From Monoplex corrugatus (lineage: Eukaryota > Mollusca > Gastropoda > Littorinimorpha > Ranellidae): a DNA stretch of 64,000 nucleotides. Position 1 is the stretch's first letter; each line of letters begins with the position of its first letter. Where the stretch lies: assembly GCA_030674185.1 (NCBI GenBank), contig JAPXFY010000026.1, forward strand, positions 51,178,746-51,242,745, read 5' to 3'. The notes beneath the pieces were generated by a model. It did not search any database, was not told where the DNA came from, and saw only the letters and a program-made list of their open reading frames with translations. A program made the position numbers and the translations under genes. Shown one piece after another: positions 60,101 to 64,000 of this stretch.

Positions 60101-60469
60101 CATGGCAGATTGGGTGGAACACATTTGGAAGAGTCTGTTGTCTGTCTGCTTGTTCTAATCCTCCTGCCAAAGATTTATCACATAGCAGACAAACAACTCA
60201 GGAGAAAAACAGAATTTAAAAAAACAAGAGGATGTACTGTCCAACATTCATTATGAGCAATATGATATGTTTTGAACAATACAACCATACAACAAATATG
60301 ACTGCACTTTATTCAGACACTAAGCAAACAAAATTACTTGAAATGTGAGTATAGCAAATACATAAACAGAGACAAAAACAAACAAACAGGTACTCACTTC
60401 TCAGTTATCATTTCGTCATTGACGACAGTGATGTCTGCCTTCAAGTCCGTGAACATGATGACAATCTGC
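28775..60469 (-). CDS. NDT-like / EF-hand-like multidomain protein, ten-exon gene model (partial)
   Basis: Exons, in transcription order, are 60469-60398, 59413-59293, 49990-49908, 49021-48958, 40941-40813, 38611-38551, 36260-36143, 34187-34043, 33291-33208 and 28897-28775. All junctions have AG/GT sites and compatible phases, giving about 333 codons without a stop. Layout: residues ~1-64 resemble the end of an NDT-like domain (motif RRGRKVLIDLIERNGIPVF); ~65-160 are a linker with an EF-hand-like pair; ~170-333 are a full NDT-like domain with DIYLGGSCG, W-R-E-E, HNP, LYVIT, MIEAAYYIG and NRGRAYLSDM. From family knowledge, NDT folds handle nucleosides, and the pattern L-G-G-x-C/N ... W-R ... 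N-P ... E matches the Nuc_deoxyri_tr2 type. I associate the Drosophila Raw protein with this family but cannot verify it here. The 5' and 3' ends are unresolved. Enzymatic activity is not shown by the sequence. Confidence 0.8.
28900..29936. other. Intron sequence, A-rich purine region
   Basis: 29150-29880 is built of AAGAAA/GAAACAAAC words with the recurring phrase AAACAAACRTCTAAGAAA. No exon recognised. The minus-strand frame through it (F, L and S rich) is an artefact. Confidence 0.6.
29937..30128 (-). mobile_element. Hairpin MITE copy 9, reverse orientation
   Basis: Starts CAACCCTCTGACTCCCCAC and ends AATCAAAGGGTTAA; inner palindrome partly deleted (CTTCTCACAAGCAGGTGG). Confidence 0.88.
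30231..32035. repeat. 39-bp minisatellite, about 46 units
   Basis: The unit is GTGTGTGGCTGTGATGACTG plus ATACGCCATGTAACACTAT. 39 is divisible by 3, giving a minus-strand open frame of 333 codons with a 13-residue period (HSVTWRISHHSHT). It lies in the intron between exons 33208 and 28897, so it is read as a repeat and not a gene. Confidence 0.97.
32093..32680 (-). mobile_element. AACAAT-tailed retroposon, longest copy with target duplication
   Basis: Flanked by GACTATGGACAAGTGG (32077-32092) and GACTATTGACAAGTGG (32681-32696), one mismatch. Left end (3' on the sense strand) is a TTATTGTTATTGTTATCG tail. Contains all family blocks through TTTCTAGCACAGAATTCCC to the G-run at 32657-32672. Length is about 590 bp. 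No open frame or tRNA-like head was found. Confidence 0.82.
32765..33010 (+). repeat. Dispersed ~250-bp repeat family, copy B
   Basis: Same order of blocks as 2310-2560: CTATGGGCTCAATAGGAAG, CACACAGTAAAGTCTCATCC, ACACTGCAGGTACCG, GAGAGTACAGCCC. Confidence 0.65.
33208..33291 (-). CDS. Exon 9 of the model, second NDT-like domain
   Basis: This 84-nt exon (28 codons, phase 0 on both sides) lies between ttctttcAG and CAG|GTTGGA. It reads AAYYIGLGCRVVLCLQMLPE, then DVIIAGEQ. With the previous exon it forms MIE|AAYYIGLGCRVVLCLQ, a helix followed by a hydrophobic strand, as in the nucleotide-binding fold of NDT proteins. It is the counterpart of the exon at 60398-60469. Confidence 0.88.
33535..33975 (-). 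repeat. AACAAT-tailed retroposon family, copy 5'-side
   Basis: Starts within the family at ATCAATGCATTCATACAC and continues through AGATGCCCCTGATGC, GGACACTACAACATG and ACATTTCTAGCACAGAATTT to CCCCACAGGGGTACC. It lies between exons 33208 and 34043. Confidence 0.7.
34043..34187 (-). CDS. Exon 8 of the model, core of second NDT-like domain
   Basis: This 145-nt exon lies between tgttacAG and GAG|GTCAGG. It reads RYGLSFHNPHVTEWFNRLIP, then MQVAEREKCRLMLYVITSTT and RSLSAMIE. The order N-P ... W ... I-P ... C-R-L-M-L-Y-V-I-T ... S ... M-I-E follows the family pattern. The closing glutamate is in the position expected for the catalytic or ribose-binding acid of NDT enzymes; this role is inferred from family knowledge. 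Confidence 0.9.
34316..34345. repeat. Short (CA)n
   Basis: CA dinucleotides with one interruption (34318-34349). Confidence 0.9.
34504..34962 (-). mobile_element. 5'-truncated LINE tail with perfect 12-bp target duplication
   Basis: TCTGTGGTGCCT occurs at 34492-34503 and 34963-34974. The minus strand encodes the C-terminal region of a LINE protein: RKRVLECYIEPILLYGCEAW, RRMLRVPWTAKKTNETVLME, RKRQATFIGHFMRKGDLEHL, RPRERMLDGLAEWLGMKRV and AMRQGT, then an ATG-repeat tail. The frame is fully open, so the insertion is young. The palm domain and endonuclease are absent. It lies in an intron and has the same orientation as the host gene. Confidence 0.92.
35010..35760. other. No gene seen: intron sequence
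   Basis: Unique sequence with a short G-run (35526-35539). No splice-bounded coding was recognised. Confidence 0.4.
35763..36120. repeat. Purine-rich (GA/GGGA/GACA)n tract
   Basis: About 350 bp of purine-rich sequence with GAGA, GGGAGA and GACAGACA words, ending about 25 bp beyond the donor of exon 36143-36260. Open frames of R/E or S/L composition are artefacts. Confidence 0.95.
36143..36260 (-). CDS. Exon 7 of the model, N-terminal strand of second NDT-like domain
   Basis: This 118-nt exon lies between tgttacAG and ATCAA|GTGAGT. It reads KNRQQVRHYSGSGDVFDIYL, then GGSCGETAWREEIAIPII. The block DIYLGGSCGETAWREEIAIP is the first beta-strand and glycine loop of the Nuc_deoxyri_tr2-type fold, where substrate is expected to bind. 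A purine-rich microsatellite begins just past the donor. Confidence 0.9.
36470..36700 (-). repeat. Dispersed ~250-bp repeat family, reversed divergent copy
   Basis: The reverse complement carries GCTATGGGCTCATTGGGAAG, TTTCTTGACCAACACTGCAG and GATGCTGTAAA-type blocks seen in 2310-2560 and 32765-33010. Confidence 0.5.
37050..37330 (+). repeat. Dispersed ~300-bp repeat, copy B
   Basis: Aligns with 15940-16260 over its whole length (GCCCCACTCTGGTCTTCATC, CTTCAACCACAGGGGTTG, GGATCCCAAGTTTG), about 85 percent identical by eye. Confidence 0.75.
37440..37500. repeat. 30-bp direct duplication
   Basis: CACTCAACAGTCCCAGTCAG plus CAGAGGTGAAATCT occurs twice in tandem. A G-run follows at 37549-37561. 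Confidence 0.9.
37609..38396. repeat. 36-bp minisatellite, about 22 units
   Basis: The unit is GCTCTCCCCAGGGATATAGC plus ATGGCCATGGTGTGCT, with two variants (TGGAGTACA for TGGTGTGCT, GGC for AGC) arranged as higher-order triplets near 37800-38060. All frames lack stops because no stop triplet occurs in the unit. This yields ~300-codon open frames on both strands with 12-residue periods (MAMVCCSPQGYS). They are judged to be artefacts within the intron between exons 36143 and 38611. Confidence 0.96.
38551..38611 (-). CDS. Exon 6 of the model, linker before second NDT-like domain
   Basis: This 61-nt exon has acceptor ttttcAG and donor TTG|GTGAGT. In the only frame that stays open across both junctions it reads KPSTLSLICSALWSPFIKLF, followed by a split glycine codon. 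Another frame looks protein-like but would create a stop at the next junction, so it was not used. It is a short hydrophobic linker of unknown role. Confidence 0.7.
38725..39107 (-). repeat. tRNA-headed SINE split by MITE copy 10
   Basis: The minus-strand head at 39107 reads CTGTTAGCTCAGTTG and TCTGGGTTCAACCC; the body is cut at TTAA by the hairpin MITE (38790-38987). The right part is GCCTGCACATCAGCCC and the left part ATGCCATGTGATGGAGAAG. Compared with 13318-13548 the two pieces rejoin exactly at TTAA. Confidence 0.82.
38790..38987 (+). mobile_element. Hairpin MITE copy 10, inserted at TTAA of a SINE
   Basis: Begins TCAACCCTTTGACTTCC and ends GGGAAGCAAAAAGTTAA. The related SINE at 13318-13548 shows the empty site GAGCCTTAAGCCTGC, giving direct evidence that the element targets and duplicates TTAA. 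Confidence 0.92.
39592..40204 (-). repeat. AACAAT-tailed retroposon family, copy 6, left part
   Basis: Contains the family blocks from TTTAAAGCCAGCCGACTGCG to AATTTCCAGAAGGTGGGG. An internal partial duplication of the family's own start (GTTTAAAGCCCAGCTGACTG) occurs at 39970-40022. The copy continues after an insertion at 40582-40632. Confidence 0.72.
40205..40581. mobile_element. (TAA)n-headed repeat inserted in retroposon copy 6
   Basis: Flanked by GATACTATTTA (40194-40204) and GATAATATTTA (40582-40592). It starts with (TAA)n, then AGAGACCATTTATAAGCGCA and CTACGGCGGAGCTTATGACG. No open frame was seen; class not determined. Confidence 0.7.
40813..40941 (-). CDS. Exon 5 of the model, second half of EF-hand-like pair
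   Basis: This 129-nt exon (43 codons) lies between tccaacAG and CAGAGG|GTCAGT. It reads LRLGYRCFTGQELDASWLQE, then TRPHAASFSFEEFCCIVAEY and KQR. The end FSFEEFCCIVAEYK resembles the exiting helix of a degenerate EF-hand. The canonical acidic loop is missing, so this hand is probably structural rather than ion-binding. Confidence 0.8.
41752..42450. repeat. Purine-rich microsatellite block with (CA)n and poly-G
   Basis: About 700 bp of GA/GGA/GACA words, with (CA)n at 41960-42010, (GA)n at 42150-42180 and a G-run at 42294-42309. Strong purine/pyrimidine strand asymmetry. Open frames across it are artefacts. Confidence 0.95.
42460..43570. other. No gene seen: intron sequence with old repeats
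   Basis: A C-run lies at 42546-42562. The open frame at 42611-43036 overlaps a dispersed repeat also present at 11700-11800 and has no domain. 43300-43480 is A/C-rich with (CCAA)n. Confidence 0.5.
43573..43765 (+). mobile_element. Hairpin MITE copy 11
   Basis: Ends TTAACCCTTTGACTCCTGC and GAGGGAGTCAAAGGGTTAA; inner palindrome around CTTCCTGCAGGAAG. Confidence 0.92.
44060..44245. repeat. Dispersed repeat family, copy C, split by retroposon copy 7
   Basis: Shares TTTCAATCTGCCAGCAG, AAGCCTGTACAAAATGC and GGAACATCAAGATGGG with 13110 and 20690, and continues after 44540. Confidence 0.6.
44246..44540 (-). mobile_element. AACAAT-tailed retroposon, 5'-truncated copy 7 with target duplication
   Basis: Flanked by ATTTATGTTGCAAGGT at about 44230-44245 and 44541-44556. 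It contains only the tail-proximal half of the family (to CTTCCACATATCAC). That is the pattern expected of a retroposon read on the minus strand and truncated at its 5' end. Confidence 0.82.
44900..45045 (-). repeat. tRNA-like SINE, second type
   Basis: The minus strand has GGTCTGGGGTTTAAATC (box-B-like), CTGGTAGGTAAAGGGTGGAG and TTTTCTGATTTCCTGG. Related copies lie at 50800-50950 and 61265-61400. Confidence 0.55.
45200..45969 (-). mobile_element. LINE, 5'-truncated, with ~58-bp flanking duplication
   Basis: The minus strand encodes (upstream to downstream) LQNLVNILETESKSKGLELN, KTEVMVISKKHEI, KFKYLGTVISSDGR, IGQAKTAFKKM, RKRVLECYIEPILLYG, then RRMLRVPWTAKKTNETVLME and AMRQGT, with an ATG-repeat tail at 45200-45222. 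It covers the RT thumb/connection to C-terminus and matches 34504-34962 closely, with a 2-bp loss around 45598 breaking the frame. Flanks 45142-45199 and 45970-46028 are near-identical direct repeats. Confidence 0.9.
46929..47400. repeat. A/C/T-rich tandem region (AACAC / ATAC words)
   Basis: Irregular 5-bp-based words ACAAC, ACACG, AATAC with almost no G on the plus strand. Confidence 0.8.
47401..48957. other. Intron sequence, A/C-rich, no gene seen
   Basis: Three or four diverged segments share phrases such as ACATTTRTACAAATGT, CATGACAAAA and AGCAACTT, suggesting an ancient tandem of ~150-200 bp units. A C-run lies at 48282-48294. The only coding found is the exon starting at 48958. Confidence 0.45.
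48958..49021 (-). CDS. Exon 4 of the model, EF-hand-like helix-loop
   Basis: This 64-nt exon runs from tgtttcAG to GAT|GTAAGT. After the split codon it reads KLRETFNSITCDSEGKITKN then D. The arrangement F-x-x-I-x-x-D-x-x-G-x-I-x-x-x-D resembles the helix and loop of an EF-hand, but the first loop position is not Asp, so calcium binding is uncertain. It joins the next exon in phase 0. Confidence 0.8.
49022..49907. other. Intron sequence between exons 3 and 4
   Basis: Contains a T-rich tract (49050-49110) lying upstream of the exon 48958-49021 acceptor. ATT/CTT-rich words fill 49670-49890. No other exon was recognised. Confidence 0.5.
49908..49990 (-). CDS. Exon 3 of the model, linker
   Basis: This 83-nt exon lies between tttgtgcAG and CT|GTGAGT. 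It reads GIRVQELTLKQGAQPVKYGY then CLVGEAL, ending in a split codon completed by the next exon. It starts in phase 0 after the glutamine codon of the preceding exon. It lies between the first NDT-like part and the EF-hand-like segment. No known motif was recognised in it. Support comes from phase continuity and good splice sites. Confidence 0.75.
50010..50735. repeat. ~31-33-bp minisatellite, diverged
   Basis: The unit is approximately TAACACAAACACACCACATT plus GTAACACTTGTAG, more than 20 units with many substitutions. It starts about 20 bp upstream of the acceptor of exon 49908-49990 in transcript direction. Confidence 0.92.
50800..50950 (+). repeat. tRNA-like SINE, second type
   Basis: Contains GAAGTCTGGGATTTGAACC, GTAGGTAAAGGGTGGAG and GCACATTCAGACCTGGCAC, as in 44900-45045 (reverse) and 61265-61400. 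Confidence 0.55.
51091..54930. repeat. 22-bp satellite-like array, ~175 units, with higher-order structure
   Basis: The unit is CTCCCTTACTGCTGTGGGAC plus AT. A 19-bp shorter form (CTCTACTGATATGGGACAT) alternates with it as 41-bp dimers at 53130-53780. A block of ~310 bp (51230-51540) reappears at 51555-51885 with the same rare variants in the same order. Frames without stops produce open frames of up to 199 codons; these are not genes. Confidence 0.97.
55004..55145 (+). mobile_element. Hairpin MITE copy 12, internally deleted
   Basis: Begins TTAACCCTATAACTCCC and ends AGAAGTCAACGGGTTAA; most of the inner palindrome is missing. Confidence 0.78.
55150..55350 (+). repeat. Dispersed ~250-bp repeat family, divergent copy
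   Basis: Shares TCCACTTTACCAACACATTC, GATGTCTTGTTAC and TCTCAATTCAAAACGAAC-type blocks with 32765-33010. Confidence 0.45.
55571..59250. repeat. A/C-rich tandem array, 3.7 kb, within intron 2
   Basis: The left part has a 24-bp unit CACACAGCACAACTTTAACA plus AAGC. The right part has ~38-bp units with ACCACACAAAACAGCACAGC and ACAACAAACTTAACAAAG. Between them (56.3-57.2 kb) units are irregular. The plus strand is nearly G-poor, so the gene's transcript through it is T/G-rich. Minus-strand open frames up to 430 codons (C, V, F, L) are artefacts. Confidence 0.97.
59293..59413 (-). CDS. Exon 2 of the model, C-terminal helix of first NDT-like domain
   Basis: This 121-nt exon encodes EREDLRRGRKVLIDLIERNG followed by IPVFSDMTNTLNCCVLNLSQ. 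The acceptor is TTACAG and the donor CAG|GTACCT. The stretch RRGRK..L.D...RNGIPVFSDM matches NRGRA..L.D...REGVPQFEDI of the last exon, which supports an internal domain duplication. The acceptor has no normal pyrimidine tract: a GATT/GACT microsatellite abuts it. A 3.7-kb A/C-rich array begins about 40 bp past the donor. Confidence 0.85.
59414..59512. repeat. (CAAT)n/(CAGT)n tetranucleotide repeat at a splice acceptor
   Basis: Units CAAT then CAGT run from about 59418 to 59512, directly upstream (in transcript direction) of exon 59293-59413. Confidence 0.92.
59815..60120. repeat. ~150-bp tandem duplication
   Basis: Two units contain ACAAAAACTTGCTGTTYGCT, GCACTAAGCATTSTGGTGGT and CTTGAGGTTTCATGACCTTG (from about 59827 and 59979). 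A related single unit lies at 55440-55575 and a fragment at 9965-10040. Confidence 0.85.
60398..60469 (-). CDS. Exon 1 of the model (internal exon), end of first NDT-like domain
   Basis: This 72-nt exon is preceded by gttgtcacAG and followed by the strong donor GTGAGT. It opens with one base completing a codon, so at least one further upstream exon exists. It reads QIVIMFTDLKADITVVNDE and onward to ITE, then a split K codon. It aligns with the strand RVVLCLQMLPEDVIIAGEQ of the second domain (exon 33208-33291), in the position of a beta-strand near the end of an NDT fold. No upstream exon was recognised between 60.5 kb and the right edge. Confidence 0.75.
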
Positions 60470-60491
60470 CTGTGACAACCTGATGCATGCA

Positions 60492-60525
60492 CACACGAAC
60501 ACACACACACGCACACACGCACGCA

Positions 60526-60557
<32 letters not shown>

Positions 60558-60569
60558 CACACACACACT
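60492..60569. repeat. (CA)n and (GCAC)n microsatellite
   Basis: ACGC/ACAC words fill the region just upstream (transcript direction) of the acceptor of exon 60398-60469. A similar tract is at 60985-61040. Confidence 0.95.
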
Positions 60570-60583
60570 ATTTAACCCTTTAA

Positions 60584-60777
60584 TTTAACCCTTTGACTCC
60601 CGCATCCTATCCACCAACAGCAAAAACTTAACCCTGTGACTCCCTCACTCTATCCACCAGCTTCCTGTAGGAAGCAGGTGGACAGGGTGAAGGAATCAAA
60701 GGGTTAAGTTTTCGCTTTGTTGGCATGGTTGACAATGCAGGATGCTGGTGGACTGGGTGCATGAATCAAATGCCTAA
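60584..60777 (+). mobile_element. Hairpin MITE copy 13
   Basis: Begins TTAACCCTTTGACTCCCGC (preceded by a partial repeat TTAACCCTTTAA) and ends AATCAAATGCCTAA; inner palindrome around CTTCCTGTAGGAAG. Confidence 0.88.
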
Positions 60778-61264
60778 CAGGGTACAAAAATATATAAATA
60801 TACTGACATATTAACATGAGAGAGATAGCAAGCAATTTACAGGTAGAACACAGAAAGAGATGAAGTGATGGGAGATAAAACACATGGCAATTTCTTACAT
60901 AATAATGATAATACACAAATATTTATTTCACAAATACATGCATGCACGCTTAACACACCAAAAACAGTCATACTGATATCATAAGCGTGCGCGCACGCAC
61001 ACACGCATGCACGCACGCACGCACACACACACACACACAGTGTTAAAAAACAAACAAAGCAAAATCCAACACCATTACTTTTAATGTGGAATACATGCAA
61101 AACTAAAACATTATATTACACAAGATTATTTTAAAATTACTATTAAAATATCAAAAAAAATCATCCAAAATCATTACCATTAAAAACTACAAGTCCTACA
61201 AACCAAAACTAATTAATGATTAATAATAAAGTTGAAATGGATCCCTTTCATTCCCTCCCCCACG

Positions 61265-61400
61265 ACTATGTTCAGCACATCAGACTTCCAATCGAAAGGT
61301 TCACATTCAGCCCTGCCCATGCAGCACCTGGTGGGTGAAGGGTGGCAACTCTTCCTATACTGAAGGCAAACATGTGCAAAGACCTGGTACTAGTGCTAGT
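61265..61400 (+). repeat. tRNA-like SINE, second type
   Basis: Contains CATCAGACTTCCAATCGAAA, GGTGGGTGAAGGGTGGCAAC and TGCAAAGACCTGGTACTAG, matching the copies at 44900 and 50800. Confidence 0.5.
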
Positions 61401-61890
61401 GCCTTACCCCATTCATGGAATAAGCTTTATTATTAATCATTAAGCGTGGGCAAAAGCTGACATGCTAGAAGACGACAAACCGATTCTGTAAACAGTTTTT
61501 ATTCCTCAATGGAGACAGCATCATGTGGCAGTGGAAGAAAATGTTGATCACTGTCTACATCAGGAAGGAGACACACATGGCAGTGGCGCTGTCCCATATG
61601 TTTGTGTCACTAACATTTTAACGTAATATGTTTACGCCAGGAAAAAGAGACATCTGGTAGTAATGATCTCTGTCTTTACTGTCTTGGATAAACTGTTAAC
61701 AGCAGGAACAAGAAACACCTGGCAGAAGTATCGTCCTGGATGTTTCAATCATTACTATTTCATTTTATTTGTTTATAGCTGCAGGGTACACATGTCATTT
61801 ACATGTAACAAAGATTATTCCAGTTGTAGGCTGATAAAATACCAGTATAAAATATAGACTAGGTAAAACATAGTCTAGGTAGGGCCTCAG
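61400..61890. other. No gene seen
   Basis: Contains a loosely triplicated phrase (AGGAAGGAGACACACATGGC, GGAAAAAGAGACATCTGG, GGAACAAGAAACACCTGG) at about 60-bp spacing; an old tandem repeat. Confidence 0.45.
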
Positions 61891-61892
61891 GA

Positions 61893-62008
61893 CCTGGTCA
61901 GCTCATGGGTTTATGTGCAGGCTTAAGGCTTGTGCCATGATCACTTGTGACGTTAGTGCATATGGAATTCGTTCCAATTGCGGAGACATCATCTTGAGAA
62001 ACTGAAAC
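61893..62008 (+). repeat. tRNA-headed SINE body, headless plus-strand copy
   Basis: Has CTCATGGGTTTATGTGCAGG, CTTAAGGCTTGTGCC and GACGTTAGTGCATATGG, matching the reverse complement of 13318-13480, with an uninterrupted TTAA. Confidence 0.7.
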
Positions 62009-62040
62009 TGGAAACCCATTCATATATATGCACATACAGA

Positions 62041-64000
62041 TCATCACACTTTACCCCATGCATGTATATGCACACACAGAACATCAAACACACCTTATCC
62101 CATTCATGTATATGCACATACACAACATCAAACACACCTTATCCCATTCATGTATATGCACATACACAACATCAAACACACCTTATCCCATTCATGTATA
62201 TGCACATACACAACATCAAACACACCTTATCCCATTCATGTATATGCACACACAGAACATCAAACACACCTTATCCCATTCATGTATATGCACACACAGA
62301 ACATCAAACACACCTTATCCCATTCATGTGTATGCACACACAGAACATCAAACACACCTTATCCCATTCATGTGTACGCACACACAGAACATCAAACACA
62401 CCTTACCCCATTCATGTATATGCACATACACAATATCAAACACACCTTACCCCATTCATGTATATGCACATACACAACATCAAACACACCTTACCCCATT
62501 CATGTATATACACATACACAATATCAAACACACCTAATCCCATTCATGTGTATGCACATACACAACATCAAACACACCTAATCCCATTCATGTATATACA
62601 CACACACAACATCAAACACACCTAATCCCATTCATGTGTACGCACACACACAACATCAAACACACCTTATCCCATTCATGTGTACGCACATACACAACAT
62701 CAAACACACCTTATCCCATTCATGTGTACGCACATACACAACATCAAACACACCTAATCCCATTCATGTATATGCGCACACACAACATCAAACACACCTT
62801 ATCCCATTCATGTATATGCACACACACAACATCAAACACACCTTATCCCATTCATGTGTATGCACACACACAATATCAAACACACCTAATCCCATTCATG
62901 TATATGCACACACACAATATCAAACACACCTAATCCCATTCATGTGTATGCACATACACAACATCAAACACACCTTACCCCATTCATGTGTATGCACATA
63001 CACAACATCAAACACACCTAATCCCATTCATGTATATACACATACACAACATCAAACACACCTTATCCCATTCATGTATATGCACATACACAACATCAAA
63101 CACACCTTATCCCATTCATGTGTACGCACACACACAATATCAAACACACCTTATCCCATTCATGTATATACACATACACAACATCAAACACACCTAATCC
63201 CATTCATGTATATACACATACACAACATCAAACACACCTTATCCCATTCATGTATATGCACATACACAACATCAAACACACCTTATCCCATTCATGTATA
63301 TGCACATACACAATATCAAACACACCTAATCCCATTCATGTGTATGCACATACACAACATCAAACACACCTTATCCCATTCATGTATATACACATACACA
63401 ACATCAAACACACCTTATCCCATTCATGTATATACACATACACAACATCAAACACACCTAATCCCATTCATGTGTATGCACATACACAACATCAAACACA
63501 CCTTACCCCATTCATGTGTATGCACATACACAACATCAAACACACCTTATCCCATTCATGTATATACACATACACAACATCAAACACACCTTATCCCATT
63601 CATGTGTATGCACATACACAACATCAAACACACCTTATCCCATTCATGTATATGCACATACACAACATCAAACACACCTTATCCCATTCATGTGTACGCA
63701 TATACACAACATCAAACACACCTTATCCCATTCATGTATATGCACACACAGAACATCAAACACACCTTATCCCATTCATGTATATACACATACACAACAT
63801 CAAACACACCTTATCCCATTCATGTGTATGCACATACACAACATCAAACACACCTTATCCCATTCATGTATATGCACATACACAATATCAAACACACCTT
63901 ATCCCATTCATGTATATGCACATACACAACATCAAACACACCTTATCCCATTCATGTATATGCACATACACAACATCAAACACACCTTATCCCATTCATG
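62041..64000. repeat. 44-bp minisatellite, ~44 units, continuing past the window edge
   Basis: The unit is CATCAAACACACCTTATCCC plus ATTCATGTATATGCACATAC plus ACAA. Variation is confined to a few columns (TATA/TGTA, GCAC/ACAC/GCGC, CATA/CACA, TTAT/TAAT/TTAC). The unit lacks stops in some frames, so long open frames with a ~14-15-residue period occur; they are not genes. Confidence 0.97.

Overview
This is intron- and repeat-dominated eukaryotic nuclear DNA. Consensus GT..AG-bounded exons lie far apart, non-LTR retrotransposons and tRNA-derived SINEs have target-site duplications, and long minisatellites are abundant. The repeat mix suggests a marine invertebrate, most likely a mollusc; this is an inference, since no species-diagnostic sequence was recognised. 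Most long open frames are artefacts of tandem repeats whose period is divisible by three or which lack stop codons.

The one host gene I can reconstruct lies on the minus strand. Ten exons between 60469 and 28775 join with consistent phases into about 333 codons, without an internal stop. The product is a multidomain protein: the C-terminal end of one nucleoside 2-deoxyribosyltransferase-like (NDT-like) domain, a degenerate EF-hand-like linker, then a complete second NDT-like domain. Start and stop exons are not identified. The gene probably begins beyond the window's right edge and may end below 28.7 kb.

Left part (1-24 kb, probably downstream or intergenic): LINE remnants (1675-2270); a nearly full-length but broken LINE with an 11-bp target duplication (5354-9176), itself split by a second LINE tail; a decayed piggyBac-type element (from 14837); and several small repeat families. 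These include a hairpin MITE with TTAACCCTTTGACTCC ends (13 copies in the window), a retroposon family with AACAAT-like tails (7 copies), tRNA-derived SINEs, and a short element with a hammerhead-like core.

Centre and right (24-64 kb) are introns of the minus-strand gene. They are packed with tandem arrays: an A/C-only array (24.6-27.1 kb), 39-bp units (30.2-32.0 kb), 36-bp units (37.6-38.4 kb), purine tracts (35.8 and 41.8 kb), 22-bp units (51.1-54.9 kb), an A/C-rich array (55.6-59.3 kb) and 44-bp units (62.0 kb to the edge). Tandem DNA makes up roughly a quarter of the window. Several insertions can be dated relative to one another because the window holds both filled and empty versions of the same site.
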